Below are positions 1 through 7,843 of a stretch of 64,000 nucleotides of DNA, piece by piece. A model generated the notes under the pieces. That model was not told the DNA's origin and ran no database searches. It was given only the letters and a program-made list of their open reading frames with translations. Where the stretch lies: assembly GCF_050496765.1 (NCBI RefSeq), contig NZ_JBNWEO010000011.1:62001-126000 (forward strand), given 5' to 3'. The DNA comes from JAEVLT01 sp050496765. Its GTDB lineage: Bacteria > Bacillota > Bacilli > Bacillales > Cytobacillaceae. Made by a program: the position numbers and the translations under genes. How positions within the stretch are numbered: position 1 is the first letter of the stretch; each line of letters begins with the position of its first letter.

Positions 1-2
1 TT

Positions 3-101
3 CTTTTCAACAGCCAAAACAGCGTCGGCTCTATTGTCTCGATCACTACGGTTCTGGTCATTACCGTCCTCTCCTTTATAGGTAAAAAGCTTAGTATGTA
101 A
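3..101 (+). CDS. C-terminal end of an unidentified membrane protein (partial)
   Basis: An open frame runs from the window edge to a TAA at 99-101 and encodes 32 residues. The visible tail has a hydrophobic stretch (VSITTVLVITVLSFI) followed by GKKLSM, as expected for the last transmembrane helix of a permease or transporter with a basic cytoplasmic end. A rho-independent terminator follows directly, which supports a real gene end. The family cannot be recognised from so little sequence; an ABC-type permease is one possibility only. Confidence 0.55.
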   Translation, partial: LFNSQNSVGSIVSITTVLVITVLSFIGKKLSM

Positions 102-102
102 A

Positions 103-129
103 AAGCCAGCGAACTCGCTGGCTTTTTTT
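103..129 (+). terminator. Rho-independent terminator
   Basis: Stem AGCCAGCG / CGCTGGCT with a 4-nt loop followed by a run of seven T. It closes the partial upstream gene. Confidence 0.85.
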
Positions 130-164
130 AATCGTAAATCCAGACTGTTTAGTTGCGAATCCTG

Positions 165-950
165 CTACGAAACGGCCTTTTCTTTTTCTCCAGATTCCGG
201 CTTTTCCTTGGATAAAAACCAACCGATCACAGCAATTGCCACTAAGACAACATAGAAGATTGCCTTCCACTGCGGTGAATGAGCAAAATCTTCATTAAGT
301 ATTGCTAAAGCAGGGTGTGAAAGCGTATAGACGGCTAACTTCACCCCGACCCAGCCAACGATTAGATAGGCGGCAACTTCAAGCCCCGGCTTTTTTTCCA
401 AAAGCTGAACAAATAGATCTGCCGCAAAACGCATCAACACAAGCCCGATAAATCCGCCGGCAAAGATGACTAAAAATTTGCCCCCATCCAAACCGCCGAT
501 AGTTGGAAGCGGCGTTTCCGGCAGGACAACAGCCATCGCTACTGCCGCTAAAATCGAATCAACCGCAAATGCGATATCAGCAATTTCAACTTTTAAAACA
601 GTCATCCAAAAACCGCTCTTCTTGCCTTCTTGAGTTTTCTCCTCTTCTTCCCCAACATTCCGCTTCACTACTTTCCGGAAAATATGATTTACCGCTAAGA
701 ATAACAAATAAATCGCCCCAATTGCTTGAACTTGCCATACATCTACAAGGAATGAAATGGCAAACAGCGAAGCAAAGCGAATGACGAAGGCACCAGCTAA
801 TCCATAAAACAACGCTTTTCTGCGCTTTTCTTCCGGAAGATGTTTCACCATTATTGCCAGAACAAGTGCATTATCTGCTGCTAAAAGTCCTTCCAAAGCA
901 ATCAAAACCAGCAACACCCAGCCATACTCAAGTACTAAAGAAACGTCCAT
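165..950 (-). CDS. TerC-family integral membrane protein, probable metal (Mn) exporter
   Basis: Protein of 261 aa with about seven hydrophobic segments and the two TerC signatures: LLAADNALVLAI near residue 20 and EIADIAFAVDSILAA in the second half, whose acidic residues are thought to bind metal. B. subtilis relatives YceF and YkoY (MeeF/MeeY) export Mn2+ to secreted enzymes, and an Mn2+ riboswitch sits in this leader, so manganese export is the likely role. The frame extends to a TTG at 965, but that stretch contains the AGGAGG ribosome binding site itself, so the ATG at 950 (MDVSLVLEYGW), 6 nt downstream, is the start. Family certain; which paralogue is unclear. Confidence 0.85.
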   Translation of the reverse strand: MDVSLVLEYGWVLLVLIALEGLLAADNALVLAIMVKHLPEEKRRKALFYGLAGAFVIRFASLFAISFLVDVWQVQAIGAIYLLFLAVNHIFRKVVKRNVGEEEEKTQEGKKSGFWMTVLKVEIADIAFAVDSILAAVAMAVVLPETPLPTIGGLDGGKFLVIFAGGFIGLVLMRFAADLFVQLLEKKPGLEVAAYLIVGWVGVKLAVYTLSHPALAILNEDFAHSPQWKAIFYVVLVAIAVIGWFLSKEKPESGEKEKAVS

Positions 951-1002
951 CAACATCCTCCTCAAGGATCAAATTTTTCTAAACTATTTCCTTGTGTCAA
1001 AA

Positions 1003-1157
1003 GAAAAAGGCCTTTACCGTTTGCGGTAAAGGCCCAGGAAATACAAAAGACCTTTACCGTTACAGTAAAGGTCTTGCTAACAACGTCCAAGTTGCCAATA
1101 AAGCCGGAGAAAAATTTCTCGTAATGACGACTTTATTGTATAGCTACTCCCCTTTAA
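1003..1157 (-). promoter_or_regulatory. yybP-ykoY manganese riboswitch with two tandem terminator hairpins
   Basis: Read on the minus strand, the aptamer starts with the conserved GGGGAGTAGC (1152-1143), then AAAGTCGTCATTACGAG and the pairing strand CTCCGGCTTTATTG, all hallmarks of the yybP-ykoY family. Two hairpins follow: GACCTTTACTGT/ACGGTAAAGGTC (1047-1075) with TTTT, and GGCCTTTACCG/CGGTAAAGGCC (1003-1034) with TTTTT. The known logic is that Mn2+ binding holds the first strand and prevents termination, switching the exporter on. The two-terminator platform is unusual; see findings. Confidence 0.93.
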
Positions 1158-1180
1158 AAAGGAAATATTTTATTACTTAC

Positions 1181-1210
1181 AATATAATCGTTGACGAATA
1201 GGTTTGTCAA
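1181..1210 (-). promoter_or_regulatory. SigA-type promoter for the TerC leader
   Basis: Minus-strand TTGACA (1210-1205), 18-bp spacer, TATATT (1186-1181), about 25 bp upstream of the aptamer start. Spacing and position fit a vegetative promoter for the riboswitch transcript. Confidence 0.7.
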
Positions 1211-1306
1211 GAACAAATTCAGGCTGGCCTTCTCCTTATAAATCGGGGTTTTCCTGAATAATATGTAACGATCCCACTAGTTTACAAAGAAAACCATATT
1301 TGATTC

Positions 1307-2932
1307 TTAAATGGCGGAAGATTCGTCCCTGCCTAGATAGGGTATCGACACAATAAAGGTTGTTCCTTTGCCTTTTTGTGAATGAACCTCGATTTCTCCT
1401 TTTATTTTTTCCAGGCTTTGCATGACTAAAAACAAACCATAGCCGCGATTTTCACCCTTGGTAGAAAAGCCTTTTAAAAAAACGTGCCGCCTAAGCACCT
1501 CTTCGATCCCCTTGCCGGAATCGTGAACCTCAACATTTAAGAGATTTTCAAAGTAATCAAACCGAACGGAAACGTTCTTAGTTGGAGTGTCTGCTACCGC
1601 TTCCAGGGCATTATCGATTAAGTTCCCGAGAATCGTGATCACCTCGTGAACCGTCTCCTGATCGGCGGGTTCGGGCAAAATACCGTCACCGCTGATGGAC
1701 AATTCCACTCCCGATTCTCTGGCAAAGCTTAGCTTTCCTAGTAAAAAGCCGGCCAAAATCGGATCCTTGAACCGGCTGGCGACAAAGCCAACCTCTGTCT
1801 GCTGATGATTGAGTATTTTTGCGATATAGGCTGAGAGCATTTGCTGATCGCCAATGTCGATTAACCCGGCGATGGCATGGAGCTTGTTCATAAATTCATG
1901 CGTCTGGGCCCTTAACGCTTCCGCATACAGCTTCGTCCCCGCCAACTGATCAGCAAGGAGCTTGATTTCTGTTTTATCGCGAAACGTCAGGATGGCTCCG
2001 ACAGTCTTGCCATTTACGACTACTGGTACTTTATTGGCTAAAATCGTGACCCCATTTAGATCGAGTTCCACATCTACTTCCGGAATTCCCGAACGAAGCA
2101 CAGCCGAGATTTTGGCGTTTGGCAAGTATTCATCCAACCGATTCCCAATTGGCGGTTCGTGTAACCCGCCTTTTTGAAAAAGCCGGATGCCTTCCTGGTT
2201 CACAAGTGTGATGAAGCCGTCTGCATCAACCGCGACCATTCCTTCCCTAACTGACTCCAGCATCGCACTTCGTTCTTCCAGCACTTTTGCAATTTCGTTC
2301 GGCTCAAGCCCCAGCAAAATCCCTTTTATTTTTCTTGCCAAAACTAATGCACCAATGATTCCAACCAACAAGCCAAATCCAACCGCTAAGTAAATAATTT
2401 TTCGACTCTCAGCAATGGCTTGATTGACTTTTTTCAACGAAATGCCAACCGCAACCGCTCCGATCTGCTTGCCGCTATTATCAAAAACAGGAGTAAATGA
2501 ACGGAGTGACAACCCCAATGTTCCCTTTGCAACCGAGACGGATTCTATTCCGTGCAAAACTGGGCCTTCATCACCGCCAACAAAGCGTTTTCCAACTTTG
2601 TCTGGCACGGGATGGGTTTTGCGGATTCCCTTCATATCCATCACAACAACAAACTCCACATTTGTTTTCCGCTTGATCTCATTGGCGAATGCTTGAAGCT
2701 CTTCCTGTTTTCCCTGCTCAGTGAGTGCTTCCTTTACAAGACTTGTGCTGGCAACCATTCTGGCAACATCGGTGGCTTTTTCGGCAAGATTCCCCTCTAC
2801 ATCCTTTGAGGTTTGCCCAGTTATTAGGAGGTCGGTTACCAGCAGCGATAAAACGACTACTGAACATACAAGCAGGATAATCCTTGTCTGCAATGTGAAT
2901 CTTCTTTTTCCCAAAATTCGCTTCCTTTGCAC
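1307..2932 (-). CDS. dctS: CitA/DcuS-type sensor histidine kinase, probable C4-dicarboxylate sensor DctS
   Basis: Protein of 541 aa: TM1 at about 18-38, an extracytoplasmic sensor domain at about 40-175, TM2 at about 178-200, a cytoplasmic PAS domain at about 220-320, the phospho-acceptor motif QTHEFMNKLH with H345, and a C-terminal HATPase (NLIDNALEAV N-box, DSGKGI, GYGLFLV). This layout is that of kinases sensing citrate, malate or fumarate outside the cell. It lies 58 bp downstream of its response regulator and divergent from a dicarboxylate symporter, which favours DctS over the malate paralogue MaeK. Start is GTG at 2932 with AAAGGGGG 9 nt upstream. No DctB-type binding protein is present in the window. 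Confidence 0.83.
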   Translation of the reverse strand: MQRKRILGKRRFTLQTRIILLVCSVVVLSLLVTDLLITGQTSKDVEGNLAEKATDVARMVASTSLVKEALTEQGKQEELQAFANEIKRKTNVEFVVVMDMKGIRKTHPVPDKVGKRFVGGDEGPVLHGIESVSVAKGTLGLSLRSFTPVFDNSGKQIGAVAVGISLKKVNQAIAESRKIIYLAVGFGLLVGIIGALVLARKIKGILLGLEPNEIAKVLEERSAMLESVREGMVAVDADGFITLVNQEGIRLFQKGGLHEPPIGNRLDEYLPNAKISAVLRSGIPEVDVELDLNGVTILANKVPVVVNGKTVGAILTFRDKTEIKLLADQLAGTKLYAEALRAQTHEFMNKLHAIAGLIDIGDQQMLSAYIAKILNHQQTEVGFVASRFKDPILAGFLLGKLSFARESGVELSISGDGILPEPADQETVHEVITILGNLIDNALEAVADTPTKNVSVRFDYFENLLNVEVHDSGKGIEEVLRRHVFLKGFSTKGENRGYGLFLVMQSLEKIKGEIEVHSQKGKGTTFIVSIPYLGRDESSAI

Positions 2933-2990
2933 TCCTGAGATCCCCCTTTAAAAAATTAAAACCGGCATTGCGGCAGTTAGTTGGTGCACC

Positions 2991-3662
2991 TTACATTCCG
3001 TACCGATTAACCGGACGTCCGACTCCTCCGTATTGGACATGAATTTTTACCTTTCCCTCTTTTTCTAAATAATCCAAATATCTCCTCGCAGTCACTCTGG
3101 CGATCCCGATATTTTCCGCTACTTCTTCAGCTGAAACCGGACTGCTGGCATTTGAAATAAACTCTAGTATTTTTGTTAAGGTCGGCATTGTCAGCCCTTT
3201 TGGTAATAGCTCTTCTTCTTTTTCTTCCATATTGTTCATAAACAATAATTGATCAAGTTCAGGCTGGGAAAAGGATTTCTTTTCCTTGAGTTTAAGGCGA
3301 AAAAATCGATAGTTTTCAAGCGATTTTTTAATCCTTTCAAATGTAAAGGGTTTCATAATATAGTCGACTGCGCCCTGCTGGAGCACACGATGAACAGTCT
3401 CAATATCCTGAGCAGCGGTGATCGCAATAACATCGACGAGGAAACCTTCCGCCCGAACTTCTCGCAGCATTTCAAGCCCGCCCATATAAGGCATATACAT
3501 ATCGATTATCGCGAGATCAGGTTGAGTCTGCCGAATAAGCTGGAGTCCTTCATGGCCGTTTGCAGCAATTCCAATAATCTTAAATCCGTCAATCCGTTCA
3601 ATAAATTGCCTATGAACCTCGCGAACCATGGGATCGTCTTCAACTAAAATCACTGAAATCAT
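2991..3662 (-). CDS. dctR: Response regulator of the CitB/DcuR family (DctR)
   Basis: Protein of 223 aa. The receiver domain covers residues 1-120 with acidic pocket EDD at 8-10, phospho-acceptor D54 in IIDMYMP, and the conserved lysine in IMKPF near 104. The C-terminus carries a winged-helix type HTH (EEVAENIGIARVTARRYLDYLEKEG) typical of CitB/DcuR regulators. It is the first gene of a two-gene operon with dctS and faces dctP across a 193-bp intergenic region, so it probably activates dctP when external dicarboxylates are sensed. Start ATG with GGGGGGAAA upstream. Confidence 0.85.
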   Translation of the reverse strand: MISVILVEDDPMVREVHRQFIERIDGFKIIGIAANGHEGLQLIRQTQPDLAIIDMYMPYMGGLEMLREVRAEGFLVDVIAITAAQDIETVHRVLQQGAVDYIMKPFTFERIKKSLENYRFFRLKLKEKKSFSQPELDQLLFMNNMEEKEEELLPKGLTMPTLTKILEFISNASSPVSAEEVAENIGIARVTARRYLDYLEKEGKVKIHVQYGGVGRPVNRYGM

Positions 3663-3822
3663 CCCAGTTTCCCCCCTTTTTGTTCCGTAACAGGATTCCT
3701 ATTTTATTAGAAGTATAACACTTATCGAAAGTCAATTTAAAAGGATTCAATAACAAAAAGAACTTTATGACCAATATGATCAAAACCTTATTATTTTCTG
3801 AATTTTCTATTACGATATATCC

Positions 3823-3837
3823 ATGAAAGCGTTAACA
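3823..3837 (+). promoter_or_regulatory. cre site (CcpA operator) in the dctP leader
   Basis: ATGAAAGCGTTAACA matches the cre consensus WTGNAANCGNWNNCW at every fixed position. It lies immediately before the AAAGGGG ribosome binding site of dctP, downstream of any possible promoter, so CcpA would act as a roadblock. This predicts glucose repression of dicarboxylate uptake. Confidence 0.8.
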
Positions 3838-3855
3838 AACAAAGGGGTGTTGTAA

Positions 3856-5133
3856 ATGAAACTAAATTTTAAAAATCTTACCGTTCAAGTGTTGATGGGA
3901 ATTGTCGTCGGTATTGCGATTGGCTTTCTTTTTCCAAAGTTCGGCGCTGAATTAAAAGTCTTGGCCGATATCTTTATTAAGCTGATCAAATTGTTGATTG
4001 CACCAATTGTCTTCTTCACCATTGTCATTGGAATTGGGAACATGGGGGATGTAAAAAAAGTCGGCCGAATCGGCGGAAAAGCTTTGCTGTATTTTGAAAT
4101 TATTTCAACGTTTGCTTTAGCAATCGGGCTTGTGGTCGTAAACATTATCAAACCGGGCTCAGGCTTCAATACCCAAGCTGCAAAAGGCGGGGATGTTTCG
4201 CAATTTACTGAGCAGGCAAAAGAAACGAGCCACGGCTTTATTGACTTTATTGTTGGCATCATTCCGGACAATTTTGTCGGCTCATTAGCGAAAGGCGATT
4301 TGCTGCCAATTTTGTTTGTAGCCGTATTATTTGGAATTGCCACGGCTTCATTAGGCGACAAAGGCAAGCCGGTTATTAAAATATTTGAGCAATTCACTGA
4401 CGTATTCTTCAAAATTGTCAACATCATCATGAAGTTTTCACCATATGCGGCATCCGGCGCAATGGCTTATACGATTGGGAAATTTGGAATTGGCTCACTT
4501 TTCTCCCTTGGAAAATTAATGGGCAGCGTCTATTTGACCATGTTTATTTTCATCGTTGGAATCCTTGGAATTGTCGGCAAACTCTATGGTTTCAATGTTT
4601 TAAAATTTATTGCATACATTAAAGAGGAAATCTTGCTTGTGCTTGGGACGTCTTCTTCGGAATCGGCTCTGCCAAGAATGATGGAAAGGCTCGAAAAATT
4701 TGGCTGTTCCAAATCGGTTGTTGGTCTTGTTGTTCCCACTGGCTATTCGTTCAACTTGGATGGAACGGCGATTTACCTTTCAATGGCCGCGATCTTTATC
4801 GCCCAAGCCTATAATGTCGATCTGACCATCTGGCATCAAATTACGCTGCTTGGCATTTTGATGCTAACATCAAAAGGAGCTGCAGGCGTAACAGGTTCTG
4901 GCTTTATTACGCTGGCGGCCACACTTTCAGCGTTCCCAACCATTCCTGTAGAAGGTATTGCCCTTCTGCTTGGCGTTGACCGCTTTATGTCCGAAGCTCG
5001 TGCGATCACCAACTTAATCGGAAACGGCGTTGCTACCGTTGTTGTTTCCAAAATGGAAAATGAGTTCCATCCTTCCGTAACGGAGATGGACACACGATTG
5101 TCAACCATCCCTGTTAACGCAGAAAAAATATAA
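3856..5133 (+). CDS. dctP: Na+ or H+/C4-dicarboxylate symporter (DAACS family), DctP
   Basis: Protein of 425 aa, the usual length of the dicarboxylate/amino acid:cation symporter family, with about eight transmembrane helices and two re-entrant loops. Signatures: GTSSSESALPRMMERL (serine-rich hairpin HP1), SFNLDGTAIYLSMAAIFIAQA (TM7) and SKGAAGVTGSGFITLAATL (HP2 and TM8). Family members take up succinate, fumarate, malate or glutamate. The divergent DctS/DctR pair makes C4-dicarboxylates the best guess; GltP-like glutamate transport is the alternative. RBS AAAGGGGTG sits 8 nt upstream. The gene ends at a strong terminator and is likely monocistronic. Confidence 0.88.
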   Translation: MKLNFKNLTVQVLMGIVVGIAIGFLFPKFGAELKVLADIFIKLIKLLIAPIVFFTIVIGIGNMGDVKKVGRIGGKALLYFEIISTFALAIGLVVVNIIKPGSGFNTQAAKGGDVSQFTEQAKETSHGFIDFIVGIIPDNFVGSLAKGDLLPILFVAVLFGIATASLGDKGKPVIKIFEQFTDVFFKIVNIIMKFSPYAASGAMAYTIGKFGIGSLFSLGKLMGSVYLTMFIFIVGILGIVGKLYGFNVLKFIAYIKEEILLVLGTSSSESALPRMMERLEKFGCSKSVVGLVVPTGYSFNLDGTAIYLSMAAIFIAQAYNVDLTIWHQITLLGILMLTSKGAAGVTGSGFITLAATLSAFPTIPVEGIALLLGVDRFMSEARAITNLIGNGVATVVVSKMENEFHPSVTEMDTRLSTIPVNAEKI

Positions 5134-5147
5134 AACCTGGATTTTTA

Positions 5148-5183
5148 AAACCCGCTAATCCAAATGGATCGAGCGGGTTTTTT
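5148..5183 (+). terminator. Rho-independent terminator of dctP
   Basis: Stem AAACCCGCT / AGCGGGTTT with an inner ATCC/GGAT stem, followed by TTTTTT. The complementary strand also ends in a T-rich tract, so it may work weakly for transcripts coming from the phn side. Confidence 0.85.
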
Positions 5184-5221
5184 GTGAAAACAAGTCATTT
5201 TTCTTTGATCGGCTTCTCCTA

Positions 5222-5345
5222 GACCTCATTCCGCCGATTTCTACCTTTTTTCCGCCATTTTTATACGAAATTTCGCCTTCCATTTGAGGAATTCCGTGTA
5301 AATTTCTTGTACTTCTTGAAATTCCGCCTTCCAAATCAAGTGCAC
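5222..5345. repeat. 21-bp-phased TTCCGCC repeats
   Basis: In the intergenic region between dctP and phnE the motif CCGCC or a variant recurs at 5231, 5252, 5273 and 5294, exactly 21 bp apart, then degenerates (another copy at 5324). The sequence between motifs is not conserved. No coding potential is visible. Similar short-period clusters occur after menA and pckA. Confidence 0.6.
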
Positions 5346-5374
5346 AATCAAAGCCCGGCATGGACAGACTTCGG

Positions 5375-6178
5375 TTAAATAATTCTTTTCCGCAAATAGC
5401 CTGAGATCAGATCGATAATTGTGACCATAACGATGATTCCCAAGAGTATAATCCCGACGCGGTTCCAGTCCCGTGAAGTCAAGGCAAAAATGAGCGGGGT
5501 TCCAATTCCGCCCGCACCGATGACACCGAGAATCGCAGCAGAACGCACATTGATTTCAAATCGATAAAGCGTGTATGAAAGAAATCCGGGAATTACCTGC
5601 GGAATGATTGCAAACCAGAGGATTTGAAAACGATTTGCTCCGGTAGCCATTAATGCTTCCGTAGGACCTAAATCCATATTTTCAATTTCCTCGGAAAACA
5701 GTTTACCCAGCATCCCGATCGAATGCAGGCCCAATGCTAGTACACCGGCAAACGAGCCAGGACCGACTGCTTTAATAAACATAATCGCCATCACCAGCTC
5801 GGGGAATGTACGGATAAAACTGAGTACAAACTTACCGGAGCCAGACACTGTTCGTCCTTTACTCCTATTGTTTGCCGCCCAAAAAGCAAACGGAATACAT
5901 AAAAATGCAGAAATAAATGTACCGAGCACAGCGATCGCCAACGTGTCAAGCAGGCCATGCAGCAAATCTTCCCCGCCTGGCTCAGAGACATAGCCCCAAT
6001 CCGGGTGAAAGATTCCGCCAAAAATAGCTTTGGAAATTTGGCCGGCTGTTTGTTTTACCTCAGGAACCCCCATACCAGCAAATGCCCAAACATATATGAG
6101 AATTAAGATCAGATAAATACTCCAGAGTTTAAGCCGACTTCTTTTTGGCTTTTCGATTCTTTTCGCTGCTTCCATCAT
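5375..6178 (-). CDS. phnE: Phosphonate/phosphite-type ABC transporter permease (PhnE, second copy)
   Basis: Protein of 267 aa: a cytoplasmic basic N-terminus, then about six hydrophobic segments and the binding-protein-dependent permease region. The EAA-like loop is around IENMDLGPTEALMATGANRFQ, with the family C-terminal INVRSAAILGVIGAGGIG. The start codon overlaps the stop of the preceding phnE (ATGA), indicating translational coupling. Paired PhnE subunits are common in Bacilli and presumably form a heterodimeric channel for PhnC. Last gene of the operon. Confidence 0.88.
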   Translation of the reverse strand: MMEAAKRIEKPKRSRLKLWSIYLILILIYVWAFAGMGVPEVKQTAGQISKAIFGGIFHPDWGYVSEPGGEDLLHGLLDTLAIAVLGTFISAFLCIPFAFWAANNRSKGRTVSGSGKFVLSFIRTFPELVMAIMFIKAVGPGSFAGVLALGLHSIGMLGKLFSEEIENMDLGPTEALMATGANRFQILWFAIIPQVIPGFLSYTLYRFEINVRSAAILGVIGAGGIGTPLIFALTSRDWNRVGIILLGIIVMVTIIDLISGYLRKRII

Positions 6179-6966
6179 AATAACTTCTCCCGTAATTTCG
6201 TACTGATGTAGTCGATTATTAACACGACAACTAATGTATAGACGATAATCGAACTGGCTTTATCGTATTCAAGAAATCCAAGGGTTTTATTATAAAAGAG
6301 ACCAATGCCACCAGCCCCGACCAATCCGAGTACGGCAGCGGCGCGGACATTAATTTCAAATGTGTAAAGGACATAGGAGATGAAATAAGCCAATACTTGG
6401 GGAATGACGCCAAAAACAATCAGCTGAATCTTGTTGGCTCCCACGGAAACCATTGCCTCAAGCGGGCCGGGATCAATTGATTCCATCGCCTCATACGTTA
6501 ATTTCGCAATTAATCCAATCGAAAAAACAGTTAACGCCAAAATACCTGGCAATGCCCCCAAACCAAAAATTGCCACAAAGATCGAGGCCAATAAGAGATC
6601 GGGAATAGTTCGAATTAAGTTTAAAATAAACCTCGCCGGATAAAAGAGCCAAAAACTTTGAAAAACATTGCTTGCCGAAAAAAGAGCAACAGGAATTGAA
6701 AGGATTGCTCCAACAGTCGTGCCAATAACAGCCATGCGGATCGTTTCCAACATTGCCCCGGTAATATTATCAAAATAAGCCCAATTCGGGGGAATCATTT
6801 GAGTCAATAAGTCCATTACATTGGGAAGCCCTATAGCCAACTCAGTTAATGAAGATCCCGTTTGCAGTGAGCTTCCCCAAAGAAGCAAGATAACAACCAA
6901 AATAGTTACATAGGTTTTAATTTTCGTTGGAGGTTTAGGCATAACTTTTGTTTGATTTTGATTCAT
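6175..6966 (-). CDS. phnE: Phosphonate/phosphite-type ABC transporter permease (PhnE, first copy)
   Basis: Protein of 263 aa and a paralogue of the next gene (shared FEINVRAAAVLGLVGAGGIG and ESIDPGPLEAMVSVGANKIQ), with one N-terminal TM, a periplasmic loop and about five more TMs. The start ATG overlaps the phnC stop by one base (TGATG) and its own stop overlaps the next start (ATGA), so phnC-E-E are translated as a coupled unit. The ligand is phosphonate, phosphite or another phosphate ester; the sequence does not decide. Confidence 0.88.
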   Translation of the reverse strand: MNQNQTKVMPKPPTKIKTYVTILVVILLLWGSSLQTGSSLTELAIGLPNVMDLLTQMIPPNWAYFDNITGAMLETIRMAVIGTTVGAILSIPVALFSASNVFQSFWLFYPARFILNLIRTIPDLLLASIFVAIFGLGALPGILALTVFSIGLIAKLTYEAMESIDPGPLEAMVSVGANKIQLIVFGVIPQVLAYFISYVLYTFEINVRAAAVLGLVGAGGIGLFYNKTLGFLEYDKASSIIVYTLVVVLIIDYISTKLREKLL

Positions 6967-7736
6967 CAGGCGTTCTCTCCCAATAATTCATCCTTCTTAA
7001 TTGGCCGTCCGTAAATTTCTGCAAACGTTTCGTCGGAAGCCGCTTCTACTGGTCCGTCAAAAACCACTTCCCCGGCGCGCATACCAATAATTCTTGTCGC
7101 ATATTCTCGTGCCAAATCCACATGGTGCAGGTTGACGATCATCGTGATCCCTAATTCCTTATTGATTCGTTTTAAGTCATCCATTACTTGCTTTGTTGTC
7201 AGCGGGTCAAGCGATGCGACAGGTTCATCCGCTAAAATAATTTTAGCCTGCTGCGTCAATGCCCGTGCAATCGAAACCCGCTGCTGCTGACCCCCCGAGA
7301 GTTGATCGGCTCGCGTATACGCTTTTTCCAAAATATTGACCCGGTCTAACGCATCAAATGCAAGATTTTCATCGTCTTTTGGAAAAAGCCCAAAAATGGT
7401 CCGCCATGTGGAATGATAACCAACCCTTCCTGACAAAACATTACGCAGGACGGTTGAACGTTTGACCAAGTTGAAGCTCTGGAAAATCATCCCGATATCG
7501 CGGCGGATTTTTCGAAGGGAAGAGCCTTTTGCTCTTGTAATCGAGCTACCATCAATTAAAATCTCGCCTTCTGAAATTTCATTTAATCTATTGATAGAGC
7601 GCAGCAATGTTGACTTACCTGCACCGGACAAACCAACAATCACAACAAACTCTCCTTGTTCAATTTTCAGGTTAATATTTTTCAAACCTTTGACTCCATT
7701 TGGATAAGTCTTGGAGACATGTTTAAATTCGATCAC
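6966..7736 (-). CDS. phnC: Phosphonate ABC transporter ATP-binding protein PhnC
   Basis: Protein of 256 aa, full length for PhnC. Walker A GLSGAGKST near residue 36, Q-loop in MIFQSFNLV, ABC signature LSGGQQQR, Walker B IILADEP and the switch histidine in NLHHVD are all present, so the ATPase should be active. It energises PhnE/PhnE. The start is GTG (7736) with only a poor ribosome binding site, and a terminator hairpin separates it from phnD. Both points suggest it is made in smaller amounts than the binding protein. Confidence 0.9.
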   Translation of the reverse strand: MIEFKHVSKTYPNGVKGLKNINLKIEQGEFVVIVGLSGAGKSTLLRSINRLNEISEGEILIDGSSITRAKGSSLRKIRRDIGMIFQSFNLVKRSTVLRNVLSGRVGYHSTWRTIFGLFPKDDENLAFDALDRVNILEKAYTRADQLSGGQQQRVSIARALTQQAKIILADEPVASLDPLTTKQVMDDLKRINKELGITMIVNLHHVDLAREYATRIIGMRAGEVVFDGPVEAASDETFAEIYGRPIKKDELLGENA

Positions 7737-7783
7737 TTCTATACCAACTTTCTGGATTTGATCTATAATGGGACACCAATAAG

Positions 7784-7824
7784 CAAAAAAAGCCTAGCCA
7801 GTAAATGAAACATTACTGGCTGGC
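7784..7824 (-). terminator. Intra-operon terminator between phnD and phnC
   Basis: On the minus strand AGCCAGTAA / TTACTGGCT forms a 9-bp stem followed by GGC-rich pairing and TTTTTTT. It lies inside the phn operon, so only read-through transcripts reach phnC-E-E, which would give an excess of binding protein. Confidence 0.8.
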
Positions 7825-7843
7825 ACCTTGTTTTGCTGTGTTG

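Noticed and set aside
1214..1258. TTCAGG/CCTGAA inverted repeat after dctS
   Set aside because: The stem is 6 bp with a loop of about 30 nt and no U-tract, too weak to call a terminator.
5155..5361. 68-aa minus-strand open frame between dctP and phnE
   Set aside because: It overlaps the dctP terminator and the phased repeats, and the product looks like no protein.
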